DNA from: Porphyromonadaceae bacterium W3.11
GTDB taxonomy: Bacteria > Bacteroidota > Bacteroidia > Bacteroidales > Porphyromonadaceae
Reading direction: 5' to 3'
DNA: 64,000 nucleotides
Assembly: GCA_030434245.1 (NCBI GenBank)
Contig: JAUISX010000004.1
Coordinates: 248,001 to 312,000, forward strand
This document shows, in pieces, positions 1 through 9,814 of this stretch (positions are counted from its first letter, which is position 1; each line of letters begins with the position of its first letter). Below the pieces are notes generated by a model. That model was not told the DNA's origin. It worked only from the letters and a program-made list of their open reading frames with translations, and did no database searches. A program made the translations under genes and the position numbers.

Positions 1-305
1 TCGCCATTTTTCACAGTCCTGAGATCGTATTTCTTGATGAACCCACAGGAGGCGTTGACCCCATTACTCGGCGTCGTTTTTGGGAACTCATCTATGATGC
101 CGCCTACGGCATGGGTATCACCGTTTTTGTGACGACCCACTACATGGACGAAGCCGAATACTGTGATAGGGTATCCATCATGGTAGATGGACAGATTAGG
201 ACCATGGGAGCCCCTGCTGAACTAAAGCAAAAGCATAAGGTCCAGGATATGAATACCCTTTTCAAAGAGGTCACCAAAGATAATTCTCGAGGAAATGATG
301 AGTAA
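1..305 (+). CDS. ABC transporter ATP-binding protein, C-terminal part (gene begins upstream)
   Basis: The reading frame is open from the first bases of the window and shows the C-terminal half of an ABC ATPase: Walker B with D-loop (VFLDEPTGGVDP) and the H-loop region (TTHYMDEAEYCDRV). The Walker A and signature motifs lie before the window. The stop overlaps the start of the next gene by 11 bp, so it is translationally coupled to two ABC-2 permeases. It should power export through those membrane subunits, as in YbhF-YbhS-YbhR type drug or lipid exporters. The substrate cannot be told from sequence. Confidence 0.93.
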   Translation, partial: AIFHSPEIVFLDEPTGGVDPITRRRFWELIYDAAYGMGITVFVTTHYMDEAEYCDRVSIMVDGQIRTMGAPAELKQKHKVQDMNTLFKEVTKDNSRGNDE

Positions 306-1464
306 GAATACATCACATAAAACCAAGCACAAGGGAGCCAATAAAGCTAAGCAGTTCAAGGCTTTCGTGCATAAGGAATTTATTCACATTCTTCGTGATC
401 CATATACCTTAATGATCCTTATACTGATGCCCATCGTGGAGATGTTACTCTTCGGATTTGCATTAAATATGGATGTAACAAACCTAAGGACTCTTGTGGT
501 TGACTACTCTGGAGATAGATATAGTCATCAGATTACAGAAAAGGTAAGAAGCAATAAGAACTTTATACTCGAGGGTGTTACTCACGATGCAAGCGAAGTG
601 GATCAACTCATGAAAGCGGATAAGATAGATCTCGCAATAGTGATCCCCCAACACTTCGAACGAGATATAAGTACACAGAACCCTACCGAGATTCAAATAA
701 TGACGGATGCGATGGACCCCAATAATGGGAAAATATCAGCTCGCTATGCTTCCGCCTTAATCGGTGAGGTGATTCAGGACGACATAGGTACCAAAAGTGC
801 CAATACTCCGATCCCGATGTCAATCTCTGTGAAAACAAGGATGCTCTACAATCCCACCATGCACTCCTCATATAACTTCGTACCAGGAGTGATGGGACTA
901 GTCCTCATCATTCTCTGTACTATTGTGACAAGTGTCAGTATCGCTCGAGAAAAGGAGAGAGGCAATATGGAGCTCCTCATGGCCTCACCAGCCAATAGTA
1001 CTGTGATGGTTTTGGCTAAAGCGGTCCCTTACTTCGTCCTCTCCCTCATCAATCTAGCCACTATCCTTTTGCTTTCCTACTACATACTAGGGGTCCCTAT
1101 TCGTGGATCATTGCTTCTGATTATCTTCATCACGATGATATATATATTCCTCTCACTGGCTATAGGGTTAGCGATATCCAGTTTAGTAAAGTTACAGAGA
1201 GATGCCATCATAATATCTGGATTTGGGATGATGATGCCTACCATCATCTTAGGGGGCATGCTATTCCCCATTGCCAGCATGCCTAATGTTTTACAATGGG
1301 TCTCAAAGATTGTTCCGGCTCAATATTACATTGAAGCGATACGAAAGGTGATGATTCAGGGACTTCCCTTCTCTGGTGTATGGCAAGAGATCCTAATTCT
1401 CACACTACTCGCGATTGGGATGATTATCCTAGCTGTTATTAACATTCGTCCAAGGCTTAGATAA
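295..1464 (+). CDS. ABC-2 type transporter permease (YbhS-like), first of two
   Basis: This 389-residue inner-membrane protein has the ABC-2 layout: a cytoplasmic N-terminus rich in Lys, one transmembrane helix around residues 38-58, a large periplasmic loop, then five hydrophobic helices from about residue 195. The motif SIAREKERGNMELLMASP before the second helix is the usual coupling-helix region facing the ATPase. It overlaps the ATPase gene and is followed after 2 bp by a second, related permease, so the three probably form a heterodimeric exporter. The start could be either of two adjacent ATG codons (295 or 298). Confidence 0.9.
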   Translation: MMSKNTSHKTKHKGANKAKQFKAFVHKEFIHILRDPYTLMILILMPIVEMLLFGFALNMDVTNLRTLVVDYSGDRYSHQITEKVRSNKNFILEGVTHDASEVDQLMKADKIDLAIVIPQHFERDISTQNPTEIQIMTDAMDPNNGKISARYASALIGEVIQDDIGTKSANTPIPMSISVKTRMLYNPTMHSSYNFVPGVMGLVLIILCTIVTSVSIAREKERGNMELLMASPANSTVMVLAKAVPYFVLSLINLATILLLSYYILGVPIRGSLLLIIFITMIYIFLSLAIGLAISSLVKLQRDAIIISGFGMMMPTIILGGMLFPIASMPNVLQWVSKIVPAQYYIEAIRKVMIQGLPFSGVWQEILILTLLAIGMIILAVINIRPRLR

Positions 1465-1466
1465 AT

Positions 1467-2585
1467 ATGAAAGGACTCCTCTTCCTCTTACATAAAGAAC
1501 TGATTCAGCTCAAACGAAATGCAGTGTTCCTGGGAATATTATTATTCTTCACTCTGATGGTACTGCTTATCTTCCCTTATGCCATCACTTATGATATCAA
1601 GGATCTACACCTCAGCATTGTTAATAATGACAGTGGAGGGTACTCTCAGAGGCTGATAAGCAAGATGGAGAGAAATAATAACTTTAAGATTACCGACTTA
1701 AGGGCTTCTTTTGGGGACGCGATGGATGATATTGAAAGCCAAAAATCGCTCGCCATCATGGTTATACCCGAGACTTTCTCCAAGGATATAACGACTGGCA
1801 AAAATACTGACTTACAAGTGATGATCAATTCTATAGATGGGATTCAAGCTTCCATTGCGATGAGCTATATTGATGAGTTGGTATCAAGCTTTGGCGAAGA
1901 TCTATTAAGTGAGCGACTAGGGAGAGATATATCTATGCTCTCACCGCTAGAGATAAAGCCTATGTATAAGTATAATGAGACTCTGAACTACCGCTTCTTT
2001 ATGCTCCCAGCACTCATAGTGGTTATGATCACTATGTATTGTGGCATATTCCCTGCTATCATGATAGTTCAGGAGAAAGAGATAGGCACCTTACAGCAGA
2101 TCAACGTAACGCCAGTACATCGGAGTACATTTATCCTCTCTAAGATTATTCCATACTGGTTGATTACTCAGGTAGTGCTTCTTCTCTCCATCCTCTTCAC
2201 ATACATATTTCATGGGCTACCGTTAGCAGGCAGCTACTTACTACTCGCATTTAGTACCTTTATCTTTGGAGTGGTCATGAGTTTTATGGGGGTGATTATC
2301 TCCAACTACAGTGAGACCTTACAGCAGGCCATGTTCATCGTCATCTTCTTTCTACTCATCTTCTTCCTCATCAGTGGACTATTTACACCAGTTAATGCCA
2401 TGCCGTCATGGGCAAAGGTGATAGCATATGCCAACCCCCTAACCTACTTCAATCAAATCATCCGAATGATCTATCTCAAGGGCTCTAACTTCCTTGATAT
2501 TCTGCCTAAGCTTCTAATCCTCTGTGGTTTTGCGTTTGTCATCGGGATAATAGCTGTATTAACACATAAAAAGAGAGAAAGTTAA
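1467..2585 (+). CDS. ABC-2 type transporter permease (YbhR-like), second of two
   Basis: This 372-residue membrane protein has the same architecture as its neighbour: an N-terminal helix (about 20-42), a periplasmic domain, and a C-terminal bundle of five or six helices. The coupling-helix motif VQEKEIGTLQQINVTPV lies near residue 210. It begins 2 bp after the preceding permease stop, which indicates one operon. It is paralogous to that permease in layout but clearly diverged in sequence, so a heterodimeric channel is likely. A periplasmic adaptor (HlyD-type) usually encoded upstream is outside this window. Confidence 0.9.
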   Translation: MKGLLFLLHKELIQLKRNAVFLGILLFFTLMVLLIFPYAITYDIKDLHLSIVNNDSGGYSQRLISKMERNNNFKITDLRASFGDAMDDIESQKSLAIMVIPETFSKDITTGKNTDLQVMINSIDGIQASIAMSYIDELVSSFGEDLLSERLGRDISMLSPLEIKPMYKYNETLNYRFFMLPALIVVMITMYCGIFPAIMIVQEKEIGTLQQINVTPVHRSTFILSKIIPYWLITQVVLLLSILFTYIFHGLPLAGSYLLLAFSTFIFGVVMSFMGVIISNYSETLQQAMFIVIFFLLIFFLISGLFTPVNAMPSWAKVIAYANPLTYFNQIIRMIYLKGSNFLDILPKLLILCGFAFVIGIIAVLTHKKRES

Positions 2586-2586
2586 G

Positions 2587-3057
2587 ATGAAAGCTTTTCA
2601 GGATTATTATTCAGAAGCATATAGCCATTGCTATGGATGCGGCACAGAAAACGCATACGGGCTGAAGCTCAAAAGTTATTGGCAAAATGATGATCCCACA
2701 TCTAACACTACTATTGCTCACTTTCTACCAGACAAGCGTTATACTGGAGGATATCCCGATAACGTGTATGGTGGATTGATTGCCTCTATCCTGGACTGTC
2801 ACGGCAATGGCACAGCCTCTGCAGCTGGCTACAGACACTTTGGTAGATCATTAGGTAGTCAACCTATCCTTAGGTATGTAACGGCGAATCTTAATATCAA
2901 CTTCCTCGCTCCAGTTCCCATAGGAGAATGGCTCGAATTACGGGCTGTCATAGAAGAAGTAACCGATAGAAAAGTAGTCATGAGATTAGAGCTATGGGCT
3001 ACTCAATCTTTGAAAGTTAAGGGAAGTATGACCTCCGTCCTGCTTCCCTCGAAATAG
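2587..3057 (+). CDS. PaaI/hotdog-fold thioesterase family protein
   Basis: This 156-residue protein resembles single-domain hotdog thioesterases of the PaaI group, which cleave acyl-CoA thioesters in the cytoplasm. The stretch VYGGLIASILDCHG near residue 60 fits the family's active-site helix (GGxxAxxxD), with Asp as the likely catalytic acid. An N-terminal CYGCG cluster is common in this subgroup. It starts 1 bp after the permease gene, so it is in the same operon, though a functional link with export is not evident. Its substrate is unknown. Confidence 0.8.
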   Translation: MKAFQDYYSEAYSHCYGCGTENAYGLKLKSYWQNDDPTSNTTIAHFLPDKRYTGGYPDNVYGGLIASILDCHGNGTASAAGYRHFGRSLGSQPILRYVTANLNINFLAPVPIGEWLELRAVIEEVTDRKVVMRLELWATQSLKVKGSMTSVLLPSK

Positions 3058-3058
3058 G

Positions 3059-3066
3059 TATATTTG
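3059..3066 (+). promoter_or_regulatory. Bacteroidetes-type promoter -7 element for pyrH
   Basis: TATATTTG matches the TAnnTTTG -7 consensus of the Bacteroidetes primary sigma factor. It sits just after the thioesterase stop and 34 bp before the pyrH start. No clear -33 TTTG is visible. Confidence 0.55.
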
Positions 3067-3100
3067 TACCACGATCATTAATCAAACGCAATATTAAAGT

Positions 3101-3811
3101 ATGAAGAAGTATAATAGAGTGCTGCTGAAACTTAGTGGCGAATCACTACAGGGAGAGATGGGGTACGGCATTGATCCAAAAAGGCTCAATGAGTATGCCT
3201 CGGAAATAAAGGAGATGGCTGCTGAAGGAACACAGATAGCCATTGTGATTGGTGGGGGAAATATCTTCCGTGGTCTGAGTGGTGCTACAAAGGGTTTTGA
3301 CAGGGTTAAGGGCGATCAAATGGGGATGCTCGCTACCGTTATCAATAGTTTAGCACTGAGCTCAGCACTAGAAAGCCTTGGACAGAAAGCAGTGGTATTC
3401 ACCGCAACACCCATGATGCCTATAGGTAAGCACTATAACAAATGGGATGCTATCGAAGCACTTGAAGCAGGTAAGATAGTGATTAGTGCAGGAGGTACTG
3501 GCAATCCATACTTCACCACCGACACGGGCTCTTCACTTAGAGCTATCGAACTAGAGTGTGACGTTATGCTCAAAGGGACTCGAGTCGATGGCATATATAC
3601 TGCCGACCCAGAGAAGGATCCAACGGCTACTAAGTACGAAGAGATATCCTATAGCGAGATCATAGCCCAGAACCTAAAGGTTATGGACCTCACGGCTACG
3701 ACTATGTGCATGGAGAATAACCTCCCTATAGTCGTATTTGATATGGATACTCCTGGCAATCTCACTAAGCTACTTAGTGGGGAGAAGCTAGGCACATTAG
3801 TAACCCCTTAA
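3101..3811 (+). CDS. pyrH: UMP kinase
   Basis: This 236-residue amino-acid-kinase-family protein phosphorylates UMP to UDP with ATP in the cytoplasm, an essential step of pyrimidine nucleotide synthesis. The N-terminal LKLSGESL phosphate-binding loop, the GGGNIFRG glycine-rich segment near residue 55 and the DTGSSLRAIELECDVML segment near residue 147 are diagnostic. Length is standard for bacterial PyrH. In many bacteria frr follows; here a terminator and an IS256 element follow instead. The promoter at 3059-3066 suggests expression separate from the ABC genes. Confidence 0.97.
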   Translation: MKKYNRVLLKLSGESLQGEMGYGIDPKRLNEYASEIKEMAAEGTQIAIVIGGGNIFRGLSGATKGFDRVKGDQMGMLATVINSLALSSALESLGQKAVVFTATPMMPIGKHYNKWDAIEALEAGKIVISAGGTGNPYFTTDTGSSLRAIELECDVMLKGTRVDGIYTADPEKDPTATKYEEISYSEIIAQNLKVMDLTATTMCMENNLPIVVFDMDTPGNLTKLLSGEKLGTLVTP

Positions 3812-3876
3812 TCGATACAAGAGGGCTTGATTACAGGTTCATTATACCAAATAAATACTAAAGAAATTCACACCCA

Positions 3877-3915
3877 CCACACCATCACCGTTTAGTCGTG
3901 ATGGTGTGGTTTTTT
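3877..3915 (+). terminator. Rho-independent terminator after pyrH
   Basis: A perfect 12-bp stem (CCACACCATCAC pairing with GTGATGGTGTGG), a 9-nt loop and a run of T form a strong intrinsic terminator 65 bp after the pyrH stop. It lies just outside the left end of the IS256 element. Confidence 0.9.
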
Positions 3916-3965
3916 CCACATATTTGCGAGACCGCATACACCAACAGCATGGGGAGCCACAAAAA

Positions 3966-5402
3966 GATACTGTCCCCAAAAAGTGTGTAAGTCCCAAGAA
4001 TGTTATCTTTGAAAAGTTAAAAACAAAAGATAAACAAGAAGATGAGACTTACACAAATGCAATTTAAGGAAATTCTATCAAACGTGATGACAGAGCCAAA
4101 TGGAGTTGGCCGTTTAATGGAGTTAATCATCGAAATAGCGATGCAAGGGGAGAGGGAACTGTATAAAGAAGATAGTGGCGATGTGAGCAATGGATACCGC
4201 TCCCGTCGCATCTTTGCGAGTGGTAATATGCTAGAATTACGAGTACCCCGAACTCGACAGCAGGGCTTCATGCCCTTGATTTTAGGCGTTCTCAAAGATC
4301 AAGAGAAAGAGATGGGAGAACTAGCAGGTTATCTATATAGCTGCGGTAATACGATGGAGGATATCTCTGGAGTATTCGAGCGTTTGTATGGTAAACGTTA
4401 TAGTACGAGTCAAATCAATCGTCTCTCCTTATCGACCCAAGAAGCAGTAGAAGAGTGGCGTCAAAGACGTCTACCGAGGACTTTAGAGGCACTTGTTATC
4501 GATGCTACATATCTTCCTGTACGGAGAGGAGAAAGTGTGAGCAAGGAGGCATTTTTTGTAGTGATGAGTTTAGATAGCGAAGGACGTCGAGACATCGTGG
4601 GTGTCTATAATAATCCAACAGAGGGAAGCGGCATCTGGGGCGAGTTTTTTGAGGATCTAAAAAGCCGAGGACTCGAAGAGGTAGGACTAATCATTTCAGA
4701 CGGGTTGAATAACATTGAAGAGGTTGCACGTGAGCACTTTACAGAAGTGGAAGTCCAGCTCTGCACGGTGCATCTACAGCGAGAAATAACTCGAAAGATA
4801 CGCCCTCGAGATAAGTCAGCCATCGCAAGTGATCTACAGGAGGTCTTTAGTAAAGACGGCTCAAGAAGCTCACCTTTAGATGGCCTAGAGAGCTTTAAAA
4901 ACTTTGCGTTCAGATGGCGTAAGAGCTATCCTTTTCTCACAAAAATAGCTAACGGTCAGAGGATAGAGTATTACTTCACATACCTAAAATACGACGTCAG
5001 TGTTCGCAAGTACATTCATAGTACTAACTGGATAGAACGCTTCAATAGACAGGTAAAGAAAGGGGCTCGATATAAATGTGCATTACCTAGCGTAGAATCC
5101 GCTCTACACTTGATAGGTAGTATTGCAATCAATGCAAACTATCTGAAGAAAAGAATAGGAGATCTAACTCTTGGACTTAGGAAGAACAATGAAAAGTAAA
5201 TAACAACAATGTGCTTTATTTTCCAACACAAAGATATCAACCTAAAAGAATACGGCAAGGCGGTGTCTCCGCGGTGCTACGACAGCCTTGCCTTAATTCT
5301 TTATTGGTCTATCTTTAATGTTTATGGAAAACAAAGCGAAAAAATATGTAGGTTTGCTTTTCAGAGACGCATTCTGCCGTACACACTTTTGGGGACACTA
5401 CC
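3966..5402 (+). mobile_element. IS256-family insertion sequence, complete, with 8-bp target duplication
   Basis: The ends are inverted repeats: the left end begins GATACTGTCCCCAAAAAGTG and the right end, read inward, begins GGTAGTGTCCCCAAAAGTG. The 8-bp flank CACAAAAA is present at 3958-3965 and again at 5403-5410, a typical IS256-family target duplication (9 bp if the shared C is counted). One intact transposase fills most of the 1437 bp. A hairpin with arms GGCAAGGC and GCCTTGCC (5254-5292) follows the transposase and may end its transcript. The intact gene and flanks suggest a recent insertion. Confidence 0.9.
4042..5199 (+). CDS. IS256-family (mutator-type) DDE transposase
   Basis: This 385-residue transposase moves the surrounding IS by cut-and-paste or copy-out chemistry. 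The acidic residues are seen in VIDATYLPVRRG, LIISDGLNNIEE and STNWIERFNRQVKKG, which fit the D, D and E of the mutator family. The CTVHLQREITRKI stretch is the conserved C/D(2)H-like region before the insertion domain. The reading frame is uninterrupted and of normal length, so the element is probably active. It lies inside inverted repeats and is flanked by a target duplication. Confidence 0.94.
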   Translation: MRLTQMQFKEILSNVMTEPNGVGRLMELIIEIAMQGERELYKEDSGDVSNGYRSRRIFASGNMLELRVPRTRQQGFMPLILGVLKDQEKEMGELAGYLYSCGNTMEDISGVFERLYGKRYSTSQINRLSLSTQEAVEEWRQRRLPRTLEALVIDATYLPVRRGESVSKEAFFVVMSLDSEGRRDIVGVYNNPTEGSGIWGEFFEDLKSRGLEEVGLIISDGLNNIEEVAREHFTEVEVQLCTVHLQREITRKIRPRDKSAIASDLQEVFSKDGSRSSPLDGLESFKNFAFRWRKSYPFLTKIANGQRIEYYFTYLKYDVSVRKYIHSTNWIERFNRQVKKGARYKCALPSVESALHLIGSIAINANYLKKRIGDLTLGLRKNNEK

Positions 5403-5594
5403 CACAAAAAAGAGGAGGCTTACTCTTGACGACCTCCAGAAGACATAGCATATTATTGGTGTCCGATAATAGCATATATAGCATGTAAGACTCTGATATA
5501 TAGTTAAATTATCGTTGATAATACATCACCAAGATTGCCAAATTTAACCGCTAGATGACAGAAAAGATTTTGGTTATAACAAGGAGAATGGCGT

Positions 5595-5648
5595 CCTATA
5601 GGAAGGATAATTTTTCTCTATAGGAAGAAGATCAGTTTCATATAGGAA
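5595..5648 (+). repeat. Triple TATAGGAA repeat, phased every 22 bp
   Basis: Three copies of TATAGGAA (first copy CCTATAGGAA) have their GG dinucleotides at 5601, 5623 and 5645, exactly 22 bp apart, about two helical turns. The motif is close to a palindrome (TTCCTATAGGAA). A matching array stands at 35629-35682. The array lies about 80 bp upstream of the -7 element, where an activator would bind. Confidence 0.75.
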
Positions 5649-5725
5649 AAATATTAACACTTCAGCCATAATTAATCTTAATAATATACCTACCTTTAGG
5701 TATTGTCAAGACCCCTTGACGTTCT

Positions 5726-5733
5726 TACCTTTG
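5726..5733 (+). promoter_or_regulatory. Bacteroidetes-type promoter -7 element for the TonB-receptor operon
   Basis: TACCTTTG fits TAnnTTTG. It lies 81 bp downstream of the last phased repeat and about 400 bp before the receptor start, which implies a long leader transcript. Confidence 0.5.
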
Positions 5734-5914
5734 CATCGAAACATAATGTAGATAGTGTATTTCTCATACACCTCCTTGACTATTTAAGATCCCCTTGAAT
5801 ATTGCAACAAGGTAATGAATAAAATCCCATAAGAATTGAAGAAGTAGGAGGTTGTTGAGATATATGTTTTCTTCGTCATTTAAAATTAAGGCCGCTCCTT
5901 TTTGCTCGTTGATT

Positions 5915-5952
5915 TACCTATTACGTAGCATCTCGCTACTAACTTATAGGTA
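5915..5952 (+). other. Nested hairpin in the receptor leader
   Basis: TACCTAT pairs with ATAGGTA, and inside it GTAGC pairs with GCTAC around an ATCTC loop. No T-run follows, so this is a structured leader element rather than an obvious terminator. Confidence 0.5.
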
Positions 5953-6131
5953 CATCATTTTGGGTTATTGGTTTTTATAGTTCTTCTGTGATGGGCATAT
6001 TGTTCCGAGGGTTAATATACCCTATAGGATTTATATGCTTAATGTACCGAGTTCTATAGGCTTTACAATGAAGATTGAAGATGCTATCAGTTAGTCTCAA
6101 TTTTTTAATGTAAATAAATTGTACAATTGTC

Positions 6132-8485
6132 ATGTTCTTAAAAAAAACATTTGTTGCAACACTACTACAACTACTCGTAATGATTTTTGGCTGTACGCTT
6201 GTAGCCTCTGCCCAGTCAACATCGACCCAACGCCTAAGTGTGCGTGTCGTTGAGGAAGAGACGAATCTTCCTATCCCAGGTGCGGTAGTATTTGTGAGTC
6301 GCAATGCATTCGTTGCAGATAAAATGGTTACTGCAACGTTCCCTACAAGGGTTCTGGCAAAATCGAACTCTCTGTTAAGTCCCTAGGATTTAAGGAGATA
6401 AAATCCCGTTCGTTTTCAGTGAACGGTAGTACCTTAACGATTAAGATGAAACCAGACGTTAACGTCTTGGAAACGGTTAATGTCACTGGCCAAAGAAGAC
6501 GCACCTCTGTCCTTCAGCAAACGGCTGTAATAAAGCCCGAGGCGTTGGAGAAGGGGACTTCTCTATCCTTGGCAAAGTTATTAGAAACAGTCCCTGGTGT
6601 GAGTAGTATTAGCTCAGGTAACTCTATCTCAAAGCCTGTAATTTAGGGGATGCACAGTAGTCGTATCCTCTTGGTAAATAACGGAGTACGCCTAGAGAGC
6701 CAAAGCTGGGGGATTGACCACGCTCCTGAAATTGACCATACGGTATCTAGTATCGTTGAGGTAATTAAGGGTGCGGAGTCCATCCGATATGGATATGGTG
6801 CCGTAGGAGGGGTGGTCCTGCTTAATCAGGCAAAGCTCCCTTATGGTTATGACAAGCTTAAAGTCAAAGGGCATGTCAATGCTGGATTCTCCACCAACTC
6901 AAGAGCGTATGATGGTACAGGAACGATAGACTTTGGGTACAAAAAGTTTGGAGCTAGAGTTCACGCCATGTATCAGCGTGCTGGAGACTACTCTACCGCA
7001 GAATATCTCTTGAATAATACGGGGTATAAAAACATCAGTTTCTCTGGGCTTCTAGGTTATCAAGGGGATAAGGTGACGGTAAATCTTGATGCCAGCTTAT
7101 ACTACTCTAGAAGTGGGATCTATTATGGGAGTAAATTATCCGATATAGATCAGCTGATAGCTCGTTTCCAGAGAGGGCGTCCAGAAGAGAGTACCATTCG
7201 CCCATTTTCCTATCATGTAGAACCACCATTTCAGCAGACCCAACATGTGACCTTTAAGGGCGATGTGAATTGGGATATTTCCGACGTGCATAATCTACTC
7301 TTTAGGGTGTCATACCAAGAGAACTTGAGACAGGAGTTTGAAAATAGAAAGGTGGAACGTTTTAGCTGGCTTCCGATGCAGGACCTTAGACTCTCTACCA
7401 CTAATGCGGAAGCGATTTGGAGTGCCAATTGGGGAAATGGGATGAATTCGCAGGCTGGAGTTTCTACGATGTACCAGTACAATTATAATGTCCCTGGAAC
7501 CAAACAACCAGCATTTATCCCGAACTTTGCTGCTCTTACGACAGGGTTCTTCCTGCTACATAAGATGACCTTTGGTAAGCTCACCTGCTCCGCTGGGATG
7601 CGTTATGACATGAGAGGTCTTGATGTAAATGGCTACACTAGTCTTTCGAGTTTTAAGTACTATAACGCCTTTAAGGTCTATAGTAATTTCACTGGTAATG
7701 TAGCAGCACACTATCAGTTTAGTAATAACCTTGATGCCCGATTTAATATCGGATGGGCTTGGAGACCACCTGATGTAAATGAGCTGTATGCCTCTGGATT
7801 ACATCACGGTACATATTGGGTGGTGGGGAACCCACATCTGGAAAGTGAGCGAGGATACAAGTCTATCTTAGGGGGGCGTTATCGTACTGATTGGTATTCT
7901 ATTGAGCCAAGTTTCTTTTATCAGCGGATCACAAACTACATCTATGATAGTATAGGATCTGGAGTGGATCGCTTTCACATCCACCCTAGTGGTAAGTACC
8001 CAAAGTTTATCTTTGGTCAAGATGATGTTCGCCTTATGGGTGGAGACCTTGTGGCCACCGTCATTCCTTTGACTGGGCTTACACTTAGTGCTAAGGGAGA
8101 GTGGCTATTCGCACGAAACATCACCCAAGACAACTGGCTACCCTTCATGCCATCAGATAAATACACCTTATCAGGTGATTACAACATGAGCTTTGGAGCT
8201 AATCAGAAGTGGCATGCTTCATTTGGTCTAGAGGGTAAATATGTTACGAAGCAGAAGCGATTTGATCCGATCAAGGACTTAGTCCCAGAGTCACCACCAG
8301 CTTATTTTCTACTAGGCTGTTCTCTCGAAGCCAGCACGGATTTTACCAATGGCAATAAGTTTAAGATCATGCTTTTGGGTGATAATGTCCTGAATAATCT
8401 GTACAAAGAATATACAGACCGTTTTAGATATTATGCTCATGCGCGTGGTGCTCAGATTACTATAAGAACAATGTACACTTTCTAA
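6132..8485 (+). pseudogene. TonB-dependent outer-membrane receptor, disrupted by a frameshift and an amber stop
   Basis: Joining the frames gives one receptor of about 780 residues: signal peptide, carboxypeptidase-D-like domain (LSVRVVEEETNLPIPGAVV), plug (SLAKLLETVPGVSS, SIVEVIKGAESIRYGYGAVG) and a barrel ending in aromatic F. Two lesions break it. Near 6317-6322, GATAAAATGG lacks one A relative to the frame that continues the domain as NGYCNVPYKGSG. At 6644-6646 an in-frame TAG replaces the residue expected in KPVI-x-GMHSSR. The rest is intact, so decay is recent, or the lesions reflect sequencing or strain variation. The plug style and LHHGTYW barrel motif recall metal or heme receptors; the ligand is unknown. 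Three lipoprotein genes follow closely. Confidence 0.88.
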
Positions 8486-8488
8486 GAC

Positions 8489-9799
8489 ATGAAACATTCA
8501 AAGATAAATTTATTCTTCATCATCGGGACCTTATTCTTGCTTTCAAGTTGTTCTCTTGAGAATATGGAGAAGCTACTGAAGCCTATAGTAAAAGCCCCTG
8601 GTGCATCTATAGAGAGGAACGTAAAGGGACATGATCAGATATATACTGTGAGTGCGATATTACGTATGAGCATCCCTGTGATAAAAAATGGAAAACCGGC
8701 TGACTACTATGCTGCGTATGGGATATCTGACATAAGGATCCCTCCAGTGCCACTCTATCAGCAAATAGATATTAGTAAAGATGATGATGGACAGATGAAG
8801 ATCACATCAGAGAGGAAGTGGTTCGACGTCATTAAGTGTAATGATAAGGATGGCTTCTATAAGTACTCTTTAGAGCTGAAGTATTACGACCTGAATGGGA
8901 AGATGATCAATTATCAATTCTCATCGTATGACCCTAAAGATCCTGAGGGGTCCAATCTATTACACCACCAGCACTTTTTTACAATACAAAGTTATTCACT
9001 GGAAGGAGATCTCATGTATTATCCTACCACGTTAGACGGGCAGTACTATGACGAATTCACATTCCTTAGAGATAGCCAAGGGAAGCGTATCCCTGCATCC
9101 TTAGTGTCCGCTAGTAATGTCTATGTGCCTGTCGATGCCTCGGATACAGATCCTGTGTACTATAATAAGAAGCTGGGAGAAATAGCTGCTGAAAATGCGA
9201 CGACGACTAAAGCGACAGAATCTATAGAATTTGAAGGGAAGAAGTATAGACTCTACAAGACTAAGAACATGACCCAGCTCAATGAGATGGCTAAGGATAT
9301 ATTCGACTATGAGTATAGAGATACCGATCCTATTGATAGCTACCTACATTCAAAGATAAGAGGCGTTGATGATCAGGGTCGTGATCGGAGTATTAATAAT
9401 AACAGATCCTTTAGGCTCCAGCAGAAAAGGGCTCTCGGTGATGGTAAATTGTATGATTACCTCGGGTTCAAAGGGATGCTGACCTTTTACAAGTCCAATA
9501 TCTCGTTTAGGATGAGGATCTGTATTGCCCACATGCTCACTAACACTGAGAAATATAGGGGTAAGAGAGTGGCTGGACAAGCACTCCCATCTGAGTATTA
9601 TCAAATCTCCCCCTCATGGAATAATTATGATATCGACTATCCACTAGAGTTTCGCGTCATTGCTGATTTAGATGGTGACAAGGAACAGTTTGTAAAGGAC
9701 GTGCAGAAGGTCTATCCTGATGCAGATAGGGAGCAGTTGCTTCTGATGTTTTCAAAGGATATTGATTGGTTTGCACACATTCCACGAGTGACAATGTAA
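8489..9799 (+). CDS. Lipoprotein of unknown function, first of three after the TonB receptor
   Basis: This 436-residue protein has a lipoprotein signal (LFLLSSC, Cys at residue 21), so it should be anchored in the outer membrane, probably at the surface. It starts 3 bp after the receptor stop and is thus co-transcribed. The body is hydrophilic and rich in Tyr and Asp, with a histidine cluster LLHHQHFF near residue 154 that could bind metal. I do not recognise a named family with confidence. Its intact frame beside a broken receptor suggests it is still functional or only recently orphaned. Confidence 0.82.
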   Translation: MKHSKINLFFIIGTLFLLSSCSLENMEKLLKPIVKAPGASIERNVKGHDQIYTVSAILRMSIPVIKNGKPADYYAAYGISDIRIPPVPLYQQIDISKDDDGQMKITSERKWFDVIKCNDKDGFYKYSLELKYYDLNGKMINYQFSSYDPKDPEGSNLLHHQHFFTIQSYSLEGDLMYYPTTLDGQYYDEFTFLRDSQGKRIPASLVSASNVYVPVDASDTDPVYYNKKLGEIAAENATTTKATESIEFEGKKYRLYKTKNMTQLNEMAKDIFDYEYRDTDPIDSYLHSKIRGVDDQGRDRSINNNRSFRLQQKRALGDGKLYDYLGFKGMLTFYKSNISFRMRICIAHMLTNTEKYRGKRVAGQALPSEYYQISPSWNNYDIDYPLEFRVIADLDGDKEQFVKDVQKVYPDADREQLLLMFSKDIDWFAHIPRVTM

Positions 9800-9814
9800 T
9801 TAAAAGAATATAGC

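Larger units (their letters stand above)
5403..6131 (+). other. Long intergenic/leader region before the TonB-receptor operon
   Basis: About 730 bp without a gene. It holds a 22-bp-phased triple repeat (5595-5648), a promoter -7 element (5726-5733) and, in the roughly 390-nt untranslated leader that would result, a nested hairpin at 5915-5952. I saw no conserved riboswitch core: in particular no GGTGAAAATCC or B12 box like the one at 35773-35959. Confidence 0.6.

Noticed and set aside
5209-5448. A 79-codon frame at the right end of the IS256 element
   Set aside because: It spans a hairpin and crosses the IS end into the target duplication, so it cannot be a natural gene.
5740-6131. A second cobalamin riboswitch in the TonB-receptor leader
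   Set aside because: The shared upstream array invited the idea, but no GGTGAAAATCC core or B12 box is present; only a simple nested hairpin is seen.
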